Of a DNA stretch of 28,614 bases, positions 14,446 to 22,102 are shown one piece after another; within the stretch, counting starts at the first letter, position 1; the number at the start of each line of letters is the position of its first letter. The position numbers and the translations under genes were made by a program. The notes below the pieces were generated by a model. The model was given only the letters and a program-made list of their open reading frames with translations, ran no database searches and was not told the origin of the DNA. Origin of the DNA: CAJPSE01 sp963514535 (GTDB lineage: Bacteria; Synergistota; Synergistia; Synergistales; Aminobacteriaceae). The DNA lies in contig CAUPUB010000020.1 in NCBI GenBank assembly GCA_963514535.1, positions 1 through 28,614 of the forward strand, given 5' to 3'.

Positions 14446-17057
14446 TCACCAGTCACCTGAACACCGATTTCGATTCCCTGGCGAGCATGATCGCCGTCCG
14501 GAAGCTCTACCCGGACGCGATGATCTGCCCCCCGGGCGCCATGGGCCGCAAGGTGCGGGACTTCATGGCGCACTACGGGCACCAGTGGAAGCTTCTGAAG
14601 CCCAAGAAGGTCCCCATGGAACAGGTGACCTTGATGGTCGTCGTGGACACGCGGGCGCGGAGCCGCATCGGCACCTTCGCGGCCCTCGCCGGACGGCACG
14701 ACGTGAGCGTGCATATCTACGACCACCACCCGCCCACCGTGGACGACATCCCCGCCGAGACGATGCAGTGGGCTCCCATAGGGGCGACAGTGACGATGCT
14801 CGTGGAGCAGCTCGTCAGGGAGCGCAAGCCCATATCGCCCGAGGAGGCGACGCTCTTCGCCCTCGGGATCTACGACGATACGGGGGCCCTGACCTACGAG
14901 TCCACGACCGCGCGGGACATCCTGGCGGTGGCCCGTCTGAGGGAGATGGGGGCGGACCTGTCCCGGATCCTGGCGCGGGCGGAGGTCTCCATGCCGGCGG
15001 CGGAGCGGCACCTGCTGGACGTCCTGGCGGAGAACGCCCGGGAGAGCTACATCAACGGGGCCAAGGTGCTGTCCACCTGGGCGGAGACGGAGGAGTACGT
15101 GGAGGGGCTTTCCCTCTTCGTGCACCGTCTGAGGGATTACTGCGAGTCCCACGTCACCCTGGCGGCGGTGCGCAGTGGGGGGCGAAAGATCAGCCTGATC
15201 GTCCGCAGCGCCCCGGGGGTGCTGAGCGTCAAGGAGTTCCTGACGCCCTACGGTGGCAGCGGCCACGTCCAGGCGGGCTCGGCAACGGTCCTGAACCGGG
15301 ACCCGCAGGAGCTGCTGGCGGAGCTGGAGGAGGACCTGCACCGGCGCATCCCCCGGATGCTCGACGTGGCGAGCGTCATGACCTCCCCCGTCCTGGCGGT
15401 CTCCCCCGACGCCATGGTGGACGAGGCCTACCGGACGATGATCCGCTTCGGCCACCAGGCTCTGCCCGTCGCCCTGGAGAACGGCGAGGTCGCGGGTATG
15501 ATGACGCGCAAGGACCTGGACAAGGCGCATCTGCACGGCTTCGACCGCGCGCGCATCCGTGACTTCATGACGGAGGGCGTCATCGGGATCTCCTCGGAGG
15601 CATCGATCGACGAGGCGCATCGGCTGATGGCGACCTACAGCTTCGAGCGGCTTCCGGTGCTCAAGAGCGGCAGGCTGGTGGGCATCCTGACACGGGCCGA
15701 CCTCGTCCGCGCCCTCTATCGGAACTTCCAGCCCTCGGGGGAGACGGACGCGAGGTCGGGCTTCCTCTGGATGGAGGGGATCGCCCCGCTGATGGAGTCC
15801 TCGTTTTCCCCGCGTATCCTCGACCTGCTGCACCGCATCGGCGCCCGGGCTGAGACGATGGGGATGAAGGCATACCTGGTGGGCGGGACGGTTCGGGACA
15901 TCCTGATGGGGGTGAGGAACCTCGACATCGACATCGCCGTCGAGGGGGACGCCGAGGAGCTGGTCCGCAGCTGGGACGAGCCGGGGTGCCGGGGCACGGT
16001 GCACGGACGTTACAAGACGGGGACGATCACGTTCCCGGACGGGCTGAAGGTGGATATCGCGACGGCGCGTCGGGAGTTCTACGAACATGCGGCGGCCCAG
16101 CCGACGGTCGCCGGCGACTCCCTGAAGCAGGACCTGGCGCGGCGCGATTTCAGCATCAATGCGATGTCCGTCTCCCTGAGCGAGGGGGATTGGGGGACCC
16201 TGACGGATTATTTCGGGGGCAGGGAGGACCTCCGGGAGGGGGTTCTGCGCATCCTGCACAACCTCAGCTTCGTGGAGGATCCCTCCCGGATCCTCAGGGG
16301 CATCCGACTGGAACAGCGTTTGGGGCTGCGCTTCGAGGACAACACGCTGCGGCTTCTGCACAGCGCGGTGGGGGGAGGGCTGCTGGGGCGCCTCTCGGGG
16401 GGGCGGGTGCGTATGGAGCTGGAGATCAGCGCTGGCGAGGCCCGTTTTCGCAGGATCGTTATGCGGATGCAGGAGCTGGGGGTTTGGGAGGCGCTGTTCC
16501 CCGGGTTCCGCCTTGGCACCTCCATAGGACGGAGGCTGCACGTTCTCGAGCGGTTCCTGCCGCGAGCGCGCGGGGCGGGGGTGGACTTCAAGGGGATGGA
16601 ATGGGTCGTCGGCATGGCCGTGGTGTTGGCCAAGTCTCCACCGGCCGTGCGTTTTGCCGCCATGGACCGTCTGGGTCTGCGCCCCGCCGAACGGCGGGAG
16701 ATGTCGATCTGTTTCGACTGCTGGCCGCAGGTGGAGCAGTTCCTGGGGGGGAAGAAGAACCCGAAGAACTCGGAGATCTACCTCTTTTTCAAACCGTATG
16801 GTCCGGCGCCCCTCCTGTTCTGGATGACCTGCATGAAGCGTTGGCAGTCCCGGCGTCAAGCCGTCCGGCACCTGCTCTCCTGGATCCCGCTGCGGGGGGA
16901 GCTCACCGGCGACGACCTCGTCGGCATGGGGCTGAGGGGGGCCGAGATCGGGGAGGTGCTCCAGGGGATACGGCTGGCCCGTATGGACGGGCGCCTGTCG
17001 ACGCGGGAGGGCGAGATCGGCTACGTTGAGAGCCGCCTGGCCCACAGACGGTACTGA
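14436..17057 (+). CDS. DHH - CBS pair - tRNA nucleotidyltransferase/poly(A) polymerase fusion protein
   Basis: An 873-residue multidomain protein. Residues 1-300 are a DHH phosphoesterase: motif I HLNTDFDSLAS, VVDTRA (69-74), DHH at 96-98, DDTG at 147-150, and the DHHA1 GGSGHVQAGSA near 273-283. Residues about 313-430 are two CBS domains. Residues about 475-873 are a class II CCA-adding/poly(A) polymerase with GGTVRD (483-488), the catalytic DID (497-499), RRDFSINAM (569-577) and the nucleotide-template motif EDPSR (614-618). This architecture is known in several deep bacterial lineages. It may add CCA, only A, or act in tRNA repair; specificity cannot be read directly. The DHH part may be a nanoRNase-like hydrolase and the CBS pair could sense adenine nucleotides. 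All catalytic motifs look intact. Confidence 0.9.
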   Translation: MQLITSHLNTDFDSLASMIAVRKLYPDAMICPPGAMGRKVRDFMAHYGHQWKLLKPKKVPMEQVTLMVVVDTRARSRIGTFAALAGRHDVSVHIYDHHPPTVDDIPAETMQWAPIGATVTMLVEQLVRERKPISPEEATLFALGIYDDTGALTYESTTARDILAVARLREMGADLSRILARAEVSMPAAERHLLDVLAENARESYINGAKVLSTWAETEEYVEGLSLFVHRLRDYCESHVTLAAVRSGGRKISLIVRSAPGVLSVKEFLTPYGGSGHVQAGSATVLNRDPQELLAELEEDLHRRIPRMLDVASVMTSPVLAVSPDAMVDEAYRTMIRFGHQALPVALENGEVAGMMTRKDLDKAHLHGFDRARIRDFMTEGVIGISSEASIDEAHRLMATYSFERLPVLKSGRLVGILTRADLVRALYRNFQPSGETDARSGFLWMEGIAPLMESSFSPRILDLLHRIGARAETMGMKAYLVGGTVRDILMGVRNLDIDIAVEGDAEELVRSWDEPGCRGTVHGRYKTGTITFPDGLKVDIATARREFYEHAAAQPTVAGDSLKQDLARRDFSINAMSVSLSEGDWGTLTDYFGGREDLREGVLRILHNLSFVEDPSRILRGIRLEQRLGLRFEDNTLRLLHSAVGGGLLGRLSGGRVRMELEISAGEARFRRIVMRMQELGVWEALFPGFRLGTSIGRRLHVLERFLPRARGAGVDFKGMEWVVGMAVVLAKSPPAVRFAAMDRLGLRPAERREMSICFDCWPQVEQFLGGKKNPKNSEIYLFFKPYGPAPLLFWMTCMKRWQSRRQAVRHLLSWIPLRGELTGDDLVGMGLRGAEIGEVLQGIRLARMDGRLSTREGEIGYVESRLAHRRY

Positions 17058-17202
17058 AGAATTAACATGGGGGCTTCATGGATTGAATCAGCGCTTCTCT
17101 TGGCGCCCTGTCCGGCATTTTACGAGGGCGAGTTTCTCCGGCTGGCCTGTACAATGAGTGGGAACCCTCACCCCGGTTGTTCTGTGGAGCGGGGAGAGGG
17201 AC

Positions 17203-17231
17203 GGGGACCCTGTTCTGGATTTGGGGTCCCC
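17203..17231 (+). promoter_or_regulatory. GC-rich hairpin abutting the ribosome-binding site of the M50 gene
   Basis: GGGGACCC (17203-17210) pairs perfectly with GGGTCCCC (17224-17231) around a 13-nt loop. There is no T-tract. The Shine-Dalgarno AAGGAG starts 4 nt later (17235-17240). It may affect translation initiation or mRNA processing; its function is not shown. Confidence 0.4.
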
Positions 17232-17248
17232 GGGAAGGAGTGGAGGTT

Positions 17249-17875
17249 TTGAGGCTTTTACAGGATCCGATGATGTTACTGCTGACGCTGCCCGCCGTGC
17301 TGTGGGCGATATCGTTCCACGAGTTCTGCCACGGCTATGCGGCCAAGCTGGTGGGGGATCCCACGGCCGAGCGGTCGGGACGGCTCTCCCTGAACCCCCT
17401 GGACCATTTCGACCTTGTTGGGACGCTCATGCTCCTGCTCGTGGGGTTTGGATGGGCCAAGCCCGTCCCGATCAATACGCGCTACTTCCGCCATCCGCGC
17501 CGGGATCTCGTCATCGTCTCCCTGGCCGGGGTTGCGGGGAACATCCTGACGGCGGTCGTCTGCGTGCTGTTCCTGCGCTTCCTGGGGGACCCCTGGTACC
17601 GTCTTGCCGGAAGGGCCGGAATTACGGTTCTGGTCCAGATGATCGCCATCAACATGGGGCTGGCCGCATTCAACCTGATCCCCATCCCGCCGCTCGACGG
17701 TTCGAGGGTTCTGGAGGCCTTCCTGCCATTCCGGTATCTGCAGCACTACTACTGGCTGGAGCGGTACGGCATGATCATCCTGTTGGTACTTCTGATGACG
17801 GGGATCGTCGACGTCCTCTTCAACCCGATCTTTAACTTTCTGTGGGGCCTGCTCCCTTTCGGTTTCCCCTTCTGA
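17249..17875 (+). CDS. Site-2-protease-like membrane metallopeptidase (M50 family)
   Basis: A 208-residue integral membrane protein with about five or six hydrophobic segments. The zinc motif is HEFCH (H24, E25, H28) in the first segment, and the third-ligand region is FNLIPIPPLDGSRV (N142, D150) in a later segment, the typical N-x-x-P-x-P-x-L-D-G of short M50 proteases. It is predicted to cleave substrates within the membrane; no partner is evident. The frame is open upstream with ATG only at 17270 or GTG at 17240. I chose TTG 17249 because AAGGAG (17235-17240) is 8 nt away and it gives M-R-L-L-Q-D-P, typical of the family. It lies 191 nt behind the DHH fusion gene. Confidence 0.85.
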   Translation: MRLLQDPMMLLLTLPAVLWAISFHEFCHGYAAKLVGDPTAERSGRLSLNPLDHFDLVGTLMLLLVGFGWAKPVPINTRYFRHPRRDLVIVSLAGVAGNILTAVVCVLFLRFLGDPWYRLAGRAGITVLVQMIAINMGLAAFNLIPIPPLDGSRVLEAFLPFRYLQHYYWLERYGMIILLVLLMTGIVDVLFNPIFNFLWGLLPFGFPF

Positions 17876-17938
17876 TCCCAGGAACTGTGAGCTTCTTCGC
17901 CGCCAAGGCTTACGAGAACGACGATCGAGGCGGGGCCT

Positions 17939-18006
17939 CCATAAAAAATAAACAAACGTAAATTATTAATTTATCATTTGACTTTTTGTTTCTTGTTCTC
18001 TATACT
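17939..18006 (+). promoter_or_regulatory. argG promoter with AT-rich upstream element and palindrome
   Basis: TTGACT (17978-17983) and TATACT (18001-18006) are separated by exactly 17 nt, a near-consensus sigma-70 promoter. The 38 nt upstream (about 17939-17976) are almost pure A/T in an otherwise GC-rich region. They contain the perfect 13-nt palindrome AAATTATTAATTT (17960-17972). This may be an UP element or an operator for an ArgR-like regulator (ARG boxes are AT-rich palindromes), but the match to a known ARG box is not good enough to claim. It predicts a 5' leader of about 145 nt before argG. Confidence 0.8.
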
Positions 18007-18103
18007 TTTTTCCGTCCGAGGGGCTCCTCTGGTGCTCTCTGTTCTTTTTTTCGTGGGCCCGAGACTTTAGGGTTTAAGAGGATTTTTGGGACGTGGATTT
18101 TTG

Positions 18104-18154
18104 ATGGATCTTCGATATGGGTTCTTCGATACTAATCCAGGAAGGAAGTTTTAG
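18104..18154 (+). CDS. Possible 16-residue leader peptide upstream of argG
   Basis: ATG at 18104 opens a 16-codon frame, M-D-L-R-Y-G-F-F-D-T-N-P-G-R-K-F, ending TAG at 18152-18154, only 2 nt before the argG ATG. It includes two Arg codons. There is no convincing Shine-Dalgarno before it, and the argG Shine-Dalgarno (GGAAGGAAG, 18140-18148) lies within it. It could couple translation to argG, or be chance. Confidence 0.2.
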   Translation: MDLRYGFFDTNPGRKF

Positions 18155-18156
18155 AG

Positions 18157-19389
18157 ATGGCGGGTAAGAAGGGCAAGGTCGTCCTTGCGTACAGCGGCGG
18201 TCTGGACACCTCGGTGGCGGTGGTCTGGCTCTCGGAGCAGGGGTACGACGTGGTCACGATGACGGCGGACGTGGGGCAGAAGGTGATCGACCTCGAGGCG
18301 GCGAAGAGCAAGGCGCTCCACAGCGGCGCCGTGAAGGCCTATATCTTCGATCTGAAAAAGACCTTCGTCGAGAATTATATCTGGACCTCGTTGAAGGCCA
18401 ACGGGATGTATCAGGGGACCTATCCTCTGACCTCGGCCCTGTCCCGACCTCTGATCGCCAAGACCCTGGTGGATATCGCCAACAAGGAGGGGGCCGTGGC
18501 GGTCGCCCACGGCTGCACCGGGAAGGGGCAGGACCAGGTGCGCATCGAGGTCTGCGCCACGGCGCTGAATCCCAGGCTGGAGGTCCTGGCGCCGGTCCGG
18601 GACTGGCACTTCAGCCGTGAGGCCGAGATGGACTATGCCGTGAAGCATGGGATTCCCGTCAAGGCGACGGTCAGCTCCCCCTACAGTACCGACGAGAACC
18701 TCTGGGGCCGCTCCATCGAGTGCGGAATGTTGGAGGATCCGTGGAACGAGCCGCCGGAGGACGCCTATGAGCTGACGACCAACCCCCTGGATGCGCCCGA
18801 CGAGCCGGACTTTGTGGAGATTACTTTCGAGCGTGGGCTTCCGGTCGCGCTGGACGGCGAGAGGATGGACGGGGTCAGCCTGATCCTCAAACTGAACGAG
18901 CTGGCCGGCAAACACGGCGTGGGGCGCGTCGACATGGTTGAGGACCGGCTGGTCGGCTTCAAGAGCCGCGAGGTCTACGAGTGCCCCGGTCCCATCACGC
19001 TGCTGAGCGCCCACAGGGCCCTGGAGACCATGACGCTGGACAAGCGTGTGCTCATCTCGAAGAGGGAGCTCGAGATACGCTTTGCGGAGCTGACCTACGA
19101 GGGCTATTGGTTCTCGCCGCTCAGGGACTGCATCGGGGCCTTCATCGACGAGACTCAGAAGTATGTGAGCGGCACGGTGAAGGTCCGGCTCTTCAAGGGG
19201 CAGGCCGTCGTCCGGGGGATGAAGGCCGCCAAGACGATTTACAGGCATGACCTGGCGACCTACTCCGAGGGGGATGCGTTCGACCACTCGGCGGCCGTCG
19301 GCTTCATCAAGATCTGGGGGTTGCCCGTCCGGACCTGGACCTCGACCTTCCCGCGCGACGACAAGGAGGAACTGCCCATCGAGGCGTGA
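18157..19389 (+). CDS. argG: Argininosuccinate synthase ArgG
   Basis: A 410-residue enzyme of the usual size that joins citrulline and aspartate with ATP to form argininosuccinate, the seventh step of arginine synthesis. The N-terminal ATP-pyrophosphatase loop is YSGGLDTS at residues 12-19, and the AHGCTGKGQDQVR stretch near 121-133 is the family's nucleotide/citrulline region. A GGAAGGAAG Shine-Dalgarno precedes ATG 18157. argH is not adjacent in this window. It stands alone between its own strong promoter (17978-18006) and a terminator (19410-19434), so it is probably monocistronic. In an ornithine fermenter, arginine metabolism and ornithine supply are linked, but no direct regulatory connection is visible. 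Confidence 0.97.
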   Translation: MAGKKGKVVLAYSGGLDTSVAVVWLSEQGYDVVTMTADVGQKVIDLEAAKSKALHSGAVKAYIFDLKKTFVENYIWTSLKANGMYQGTYPLTSALSRPLIAKTLVDIANKEGAVAVAHGCTGKGQDQVRIEVCATALNPRLEVLAPVRDWHFSREAEMDYAVKHGIPVKATVSSPYSTDENLWGRSIECGMLEDPWNEPPEDAYELTTNPLDAPDEPDFVEITFERGLPVALDGERMDGVSLILKLNELAGKHGVGRVDMVEDRLVGFKSREVYECPGPITLLSAHRALETMTLDKRVLISKRELEIRFAELTYEGYWFSPLRDCIGAFIDETQKYVSGTVKVRLFKGQAVVRGMKAAKTIYRHDLATYSEGDAFDHSAAVGFIKIWGLPVRTWTSTFPRDDKEELPIEA

Positions 19390-19409
19390 ATCCCCTCCTG
19401 TGTCTTTCG

Positions 19410-19440
19410 GGCCCCTCCGCCGACGGGAGGGGCCTATTTC
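19410..19440 (+). terminator. Terminator after argG
   Basis: A 9-bp GC stem GGCCCCTCC (19410-19418) pairs with GGAGGGGCC (19426-19434) around a 7-nt loop. The T-tract is weak (TATTTC). The right arm touches the stop codon of the convergent Cache-domain gene at 19434, so the structure may serve both strands. Confidence 0.65.
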
Positions 19441-20504
19441 GTCGAGTTTGGAATCGGGGAGAAGCGCCGGCCTCTTCCCGGCAGCGTGGGCTTGGTTTCC
19501 CCTCCGGGTGAAAGGGCATCGGAGTTTTTGTCCCCTGCCGATGCTGCGCTTCGCCTCACGGTATGAAACCCGCAGCAGGAGTAGACGCGGACGTCATTCT
19601 CCCAAAACCATTTTATGTTTCGGAAGTCGTCCCGAACCCGTGACCTCATGCAGACCTTCCATCCCGTCTCCGGCGCCGTGCCGAAGACGAGGCGTATCGT
19701 CTCCGCCCCGTCCGTGTAGAGAAGTTCACCCTCATGCTCCGAGAGGACGGTCTCCATTGCCCTTGCCAGATCGGAAGATGTGTTTGGTTCCAGAGGCCGC
19801 ATCAGGGCGGCAGGCCGGGAACTTGCCAGTACGATGCCCGCCCCGTCCAGGACGTCCGCCATCAGGGAAGGGGGAAGGCCCCGTGCCGTGACGAGCTTCT
19901 GGAGCTCGAAGATATTCGTGTCCAAAACGGCAGTCCCCACCTGCCTCCGATCCGCCGTATGTATGGGACAGACCGCCGTGACCGTCGGAGCTCCGGTCAG
20001 CGATCGTCTTCGGAACGGCATCCACTGGGGCGAAGCCGGGCTCTTCCTGTCCCATGACGTCCCATCCCATGACATCCCGTCCCATGACATCCCGTCACCG
20101 ACGTAGTCCGGAAACGCTTCGAATGTCTTGGGTTGGCCCTCGTCCCGATAGGCATAGACGGCCAACGCTTTCTTGTTTGTGGACTCCCCTGCGGACAGGC
20201 TCAGGCCCAGTCCCGTGGCCGCGTCGTAGGACGCGACGTAATGGGGCGGGAGAGCCCGGCAGCTGGACAGGTCCCCGATCGCCCAGTACTCCCCGGCGTC
20301 CCGGGCCGCCTTCCTGAGGAGGACGCTCTTCTGGAGTATCGCCGTGTGAAGGGCCTGCAGGATGCTCTCCGTCTCGGTTCGAAGCTGCGCCTCCATCCTG
20401 CCTGTAATGTAGTTCTGAGCCAGATGGTACCCCGGATAGCAGGCTGCGGCCGCGAGGCAGAGGGCCCATAACGCTGCGCGTCCGAAAAACGATTTTTTCC
20501 CCAT
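19434..20504 (-). CDS. Membrane-anchored Cache-domain sensor protein, probably a truncated chemoreceptor
   Basis: A 356-residue protein with an N-terminal membrane helix (about residues 9-29) followed by an extracytoplasmic double-Cache-like ligand-binding domain (about 35-300); the PTVTAVCPIHTADRRQVGTAVLDTNIFELQKLV stretch, which I cite by its ends near residues 173-205, is typical of the second Cache lobe. In chemoreceptors of this type a second helix, HAMP and a methyl-accepting domain would follow. Here the protein ends in about 55 residues of low-complexity, non-domain sequence (Cys, Ser, Pro, Arg rich), so the signalling half seems lost. A perfect AAGGAGG lies 9 nt before ATG 20504. An in-frame 15-bp repeat encodes GMSWD-GMSWD-GTSWD near 138-152. 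It could be a decaying remnant or a sensor that works with another protein. Confidence 0.65.
   Translation of the reverse strand: MGKKSFFGRAALWALCLAAAACYPGYHLAQNYITGRMEAQLRTETESILQALHTAILQKSVLLRKAARDAGEYWAIGDLSSCRALPPHYVASYDAATGLGLSLSAGESTNKKALAVYAYRDEGQPKTFEAFPDYVGDGMSWDGMSWDGTSWDRKSPASPQWMPFRRRSLTGAPTVTAVCPIHTADRRQVGTAVLDTNIFELQKLVTARGLPPSLMADVLDGAGIVLASSRPAALMRPLEPNTSSDLARAMETVLSEHEGELLYTDGAETIRLVFGTAPETGWKVCMRSRVRDDFRNIKWFWENDVRVYSCCGFHTVRRSAASAGDKNSDALSPGGETKPTLPGRGRRFSPIPNSTK
20051..20095. repeat. Three tandem copies of a 15-bp unit inside the Cache gene
   Basis: Units CCCATGACGTCCCAT (20051-20065), CCCATGACATCCCGT (20066-20080) and CCCATGACATCCCGT (20081-20095) lie head to tail. Units 2 and 3 are identical and unit 1 differs at two positions. 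Being a multiple of three, the array keeps the minus-strand frame and codes for three pentapeptides (G-M/T-S-W-D). Such arrays expand and contract by slippage. Confidence 0.9.
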
Positions 20505-20699
20505 CGGCCCGATCCTCCTTTGTCCGTAATCTCGGACGCTATTTTACATCGTTTTTCGAGGGAAGCGCGCTGGCTTTCCGGCAGGAGAAGGGAGAAGGGA
20601 GAAAAGAAATTTATGCCTTGGAGATACGTTATAATTGAAAGAAAGCCGCAAAACGTCCGGGCCTTGACCTGAGGCGTTTGCGCGGGAGGACCTCCAATC

Positions 20700-22022
20700 A
20701 TGATGTACGGTTTTCTGATCATTCTGGTCTTGGCGGCGATCAGCGCTTTCCTTTCCCTTTCGGAGATATCGCTGGCGGCATCCCGGAGGATGAAGCTGCG
20801 CTCCATCGCCGAGGGGGGTGATGCCCGCGCTGCACGGATCCTGAGCTTCCAGGAGCAGCCGGGGCTGTTCTTCACGACGGTCCAGATCGGGCTGAATGCC
20901 GTGGCCATCCTGGCGGGCATCGTAGGGGATTCCCTTTTGTCGCCGATGATCTATGAGCTGCTTCCCGATATCCTGGGCCACGCCCTGAAGGGGCAGGTCG
21001 CCTCCGCCGTTCCCTTCGTCGGGGTCACCCTCTTCTTCGTCCTCTTCGCGGACCTCATCCCCAAACGAATCGCCATGGCGGTCCCCGAGGCTGTGGCCCT
21101 GAGGTCGATAGAGGGGATGCGCCGGGTGATCTTCGTCCTCGCCCCGCTGTCGAAGGTCTTCAATTCCCTGAGCAGCACCATCTACAGGGCCCTTGGGCTG
21201 CCCGAGAAGCGTCGGGACGACATCACGTCGGACGACCTCTACGCCATGGTGGAGGCGGGGACGATGGCCGGGCTTTTGAGGAAACAGGAGAAGGACCTGA
21301 TCGGCAACGTCTTCGAGCTCGACGTGCGCACCGTCCCCTCCGCCATGACCGTCCGGGAGAACATCGTGTATCTGGACCTTCACGAGGAAGAGGCGCGTGT
21401 CAAGGAAAAAATTGCCTCCGCACCGCATTCCACCTACATCGTGTGCGACAAGGACATCGACCACATCGTGGGTTACGTAGGTTCCAAGGAGCTGCTGGAG
21501 CGGGTCGTCAAGGGGCAGAGCCTCCAGCTGGATAACGGGCTCGACATCAGGCCGCCCCTCATCATCCCCGACACCCTGACCCTGGCCGAGGCCATGGACC
21601 AGTTCAAGGGACGGGAGGAGAACCTTGCGGTTGTGCTCAACGAGTACGCGCTGGTCGTCGGGATCATTACCCTGCAGGACATCATGATGATGCTGATGGG
21701 CAATCTGGTAGGGGAGGAGGAGCAGATCATCAGGCGGGACGAGACCTCGTGGCTGATCGAGGGAGCGACCCCGATCGAGGATGCGATGCACGTGTTCGAG
21801 ATCGAGGATTTCCCCGAGTCCCAGAACTACGAGACGGTCGGAGGATTCCTCACGTTCATGCTGAGGCGCATTCCCCACCGCACCGATTCCATCGTTTACG
21901 GGGGGTACAAGTTCGAGATCATGGACATCGACAACTACAAGATAGATCAGATCCTGGTGACGCGCCTCGCTCCGCAGGAGCCGAAGCAGGAGGAGGCATC
22001 GGAGATGCAGGAGCGGGATTGA
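20700..22022 (+). CDS. CNNM/CorC-family protein (DUF21 - CBS pair - CorC_HlyC), putative divalent-cation transporter
   Basis: A 440-residue membrane protein. Residues about 1-190 form the DUF21/CNNM transmembrane domain, with the SLSEISLAASRRMKLR start and conserved Gly/Asn-rich segment QIGLNAVAILAG near 63-74. Residues about 205-335 are a CBS pair, including YIVCDKDIDHIVGYV and EYALVVGIITLQD. Residues about 345-430 are the CorC_HlyC domain (GGFLTFMLRRIPHRTD). By family it exports or regulates magnesium or cobalt; old names are hemolysin C or TlyC. Two ATG codons at 20700 and 20703 follow GGGAGGA (20682-20688). A perfect TATAAT at 20630-20635 lacks a good -35. Its transcript ends at the terminator at 22068-22095. 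Confidence 0.92.
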   Translation: MMYGFLIILVLAAISAFLSLSEISLAASRRMKLRSIAEGGDARAARILSFQEQPGLFFTTVQIGLNAVAILAGIVGDSLLSPMIYELLPDILGHALKGQVASAVPFVGVTLFFVLFADLIPKRIAMAVPEAVALRSIEGMRRVIFVLAPLSKVFNSLSSTIYRALGLPEKRRDDITSDDLYAMVEAGTMAGLLRKQEKDLIGNVFELDVRTVPSAMTVRENIVYLDLHEEEARVKEKIASAPHSTYIVCDKDIDHIVGYVGSKELLERVVKGQSLQLDNGLDIRPPLIIPDTLTLAEAMDQFKGREENLAVVLNEYALVVGIITLQDIMMMLMGNLVGEEEQIIRRDETSWLIEGATPIEDAMHVFEIEDFPESQNYETVGGFLTFMLRRIPHRTDSIVYGGYKFEIMDIDNYKIDQILVTRLAPQEPKQEEASEMQERD

Positions 22023-22067
22023 CAGGTTGGACGCGAGGGAACGAATATGAGGATTTTGCAACGTCGA

Positions 22068-22095
22068 GGGGGCCGTGCGGCCCCCTTTTGTCTTT
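22068..22095. terminator. Bidirectional-looking terminator between convergent genes
   Basis: A 7-bp stem GGGGGCC (22068-22074) pairs with GGCCCCC (22079-22085) around a GTGC loop. It is followed by TTTTGTCTTT on the plus strand, which serves the CNNM gene. The minus strand has a weaker T-run after the same stem and could end the M23 peptidase transcript, whose stop is at 22103. Confidence 0.8.
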
Positions 22096-22102
22096 ACGGT
22101 CG

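Larger units (their letters stand above)
17876..18156 (+). other. Intergenic region between the M50 protease gene and argG
   Basis: This 281-nt gap holds a small GC-rich inverted repeat GAGGC-GGG-GCCTC near 17928-17940, without T-tract. The AT-rich promoter block (17939-18006) follows it. After that comes a 145-nt leader with a pyrimidine-rich first half and the partly repeated TCTTCGATA stretches near 18110-18131. Apart from the doubtful 16-codon frame, there is no gene. Confidence 0.6.

Noticed and set aside
20051..20095. CRISPR-like repeats
   Set aside because: The units are 15 bp, directly adjacent without spacers, and lie in frame in a coding sequence; there are no cas genes.
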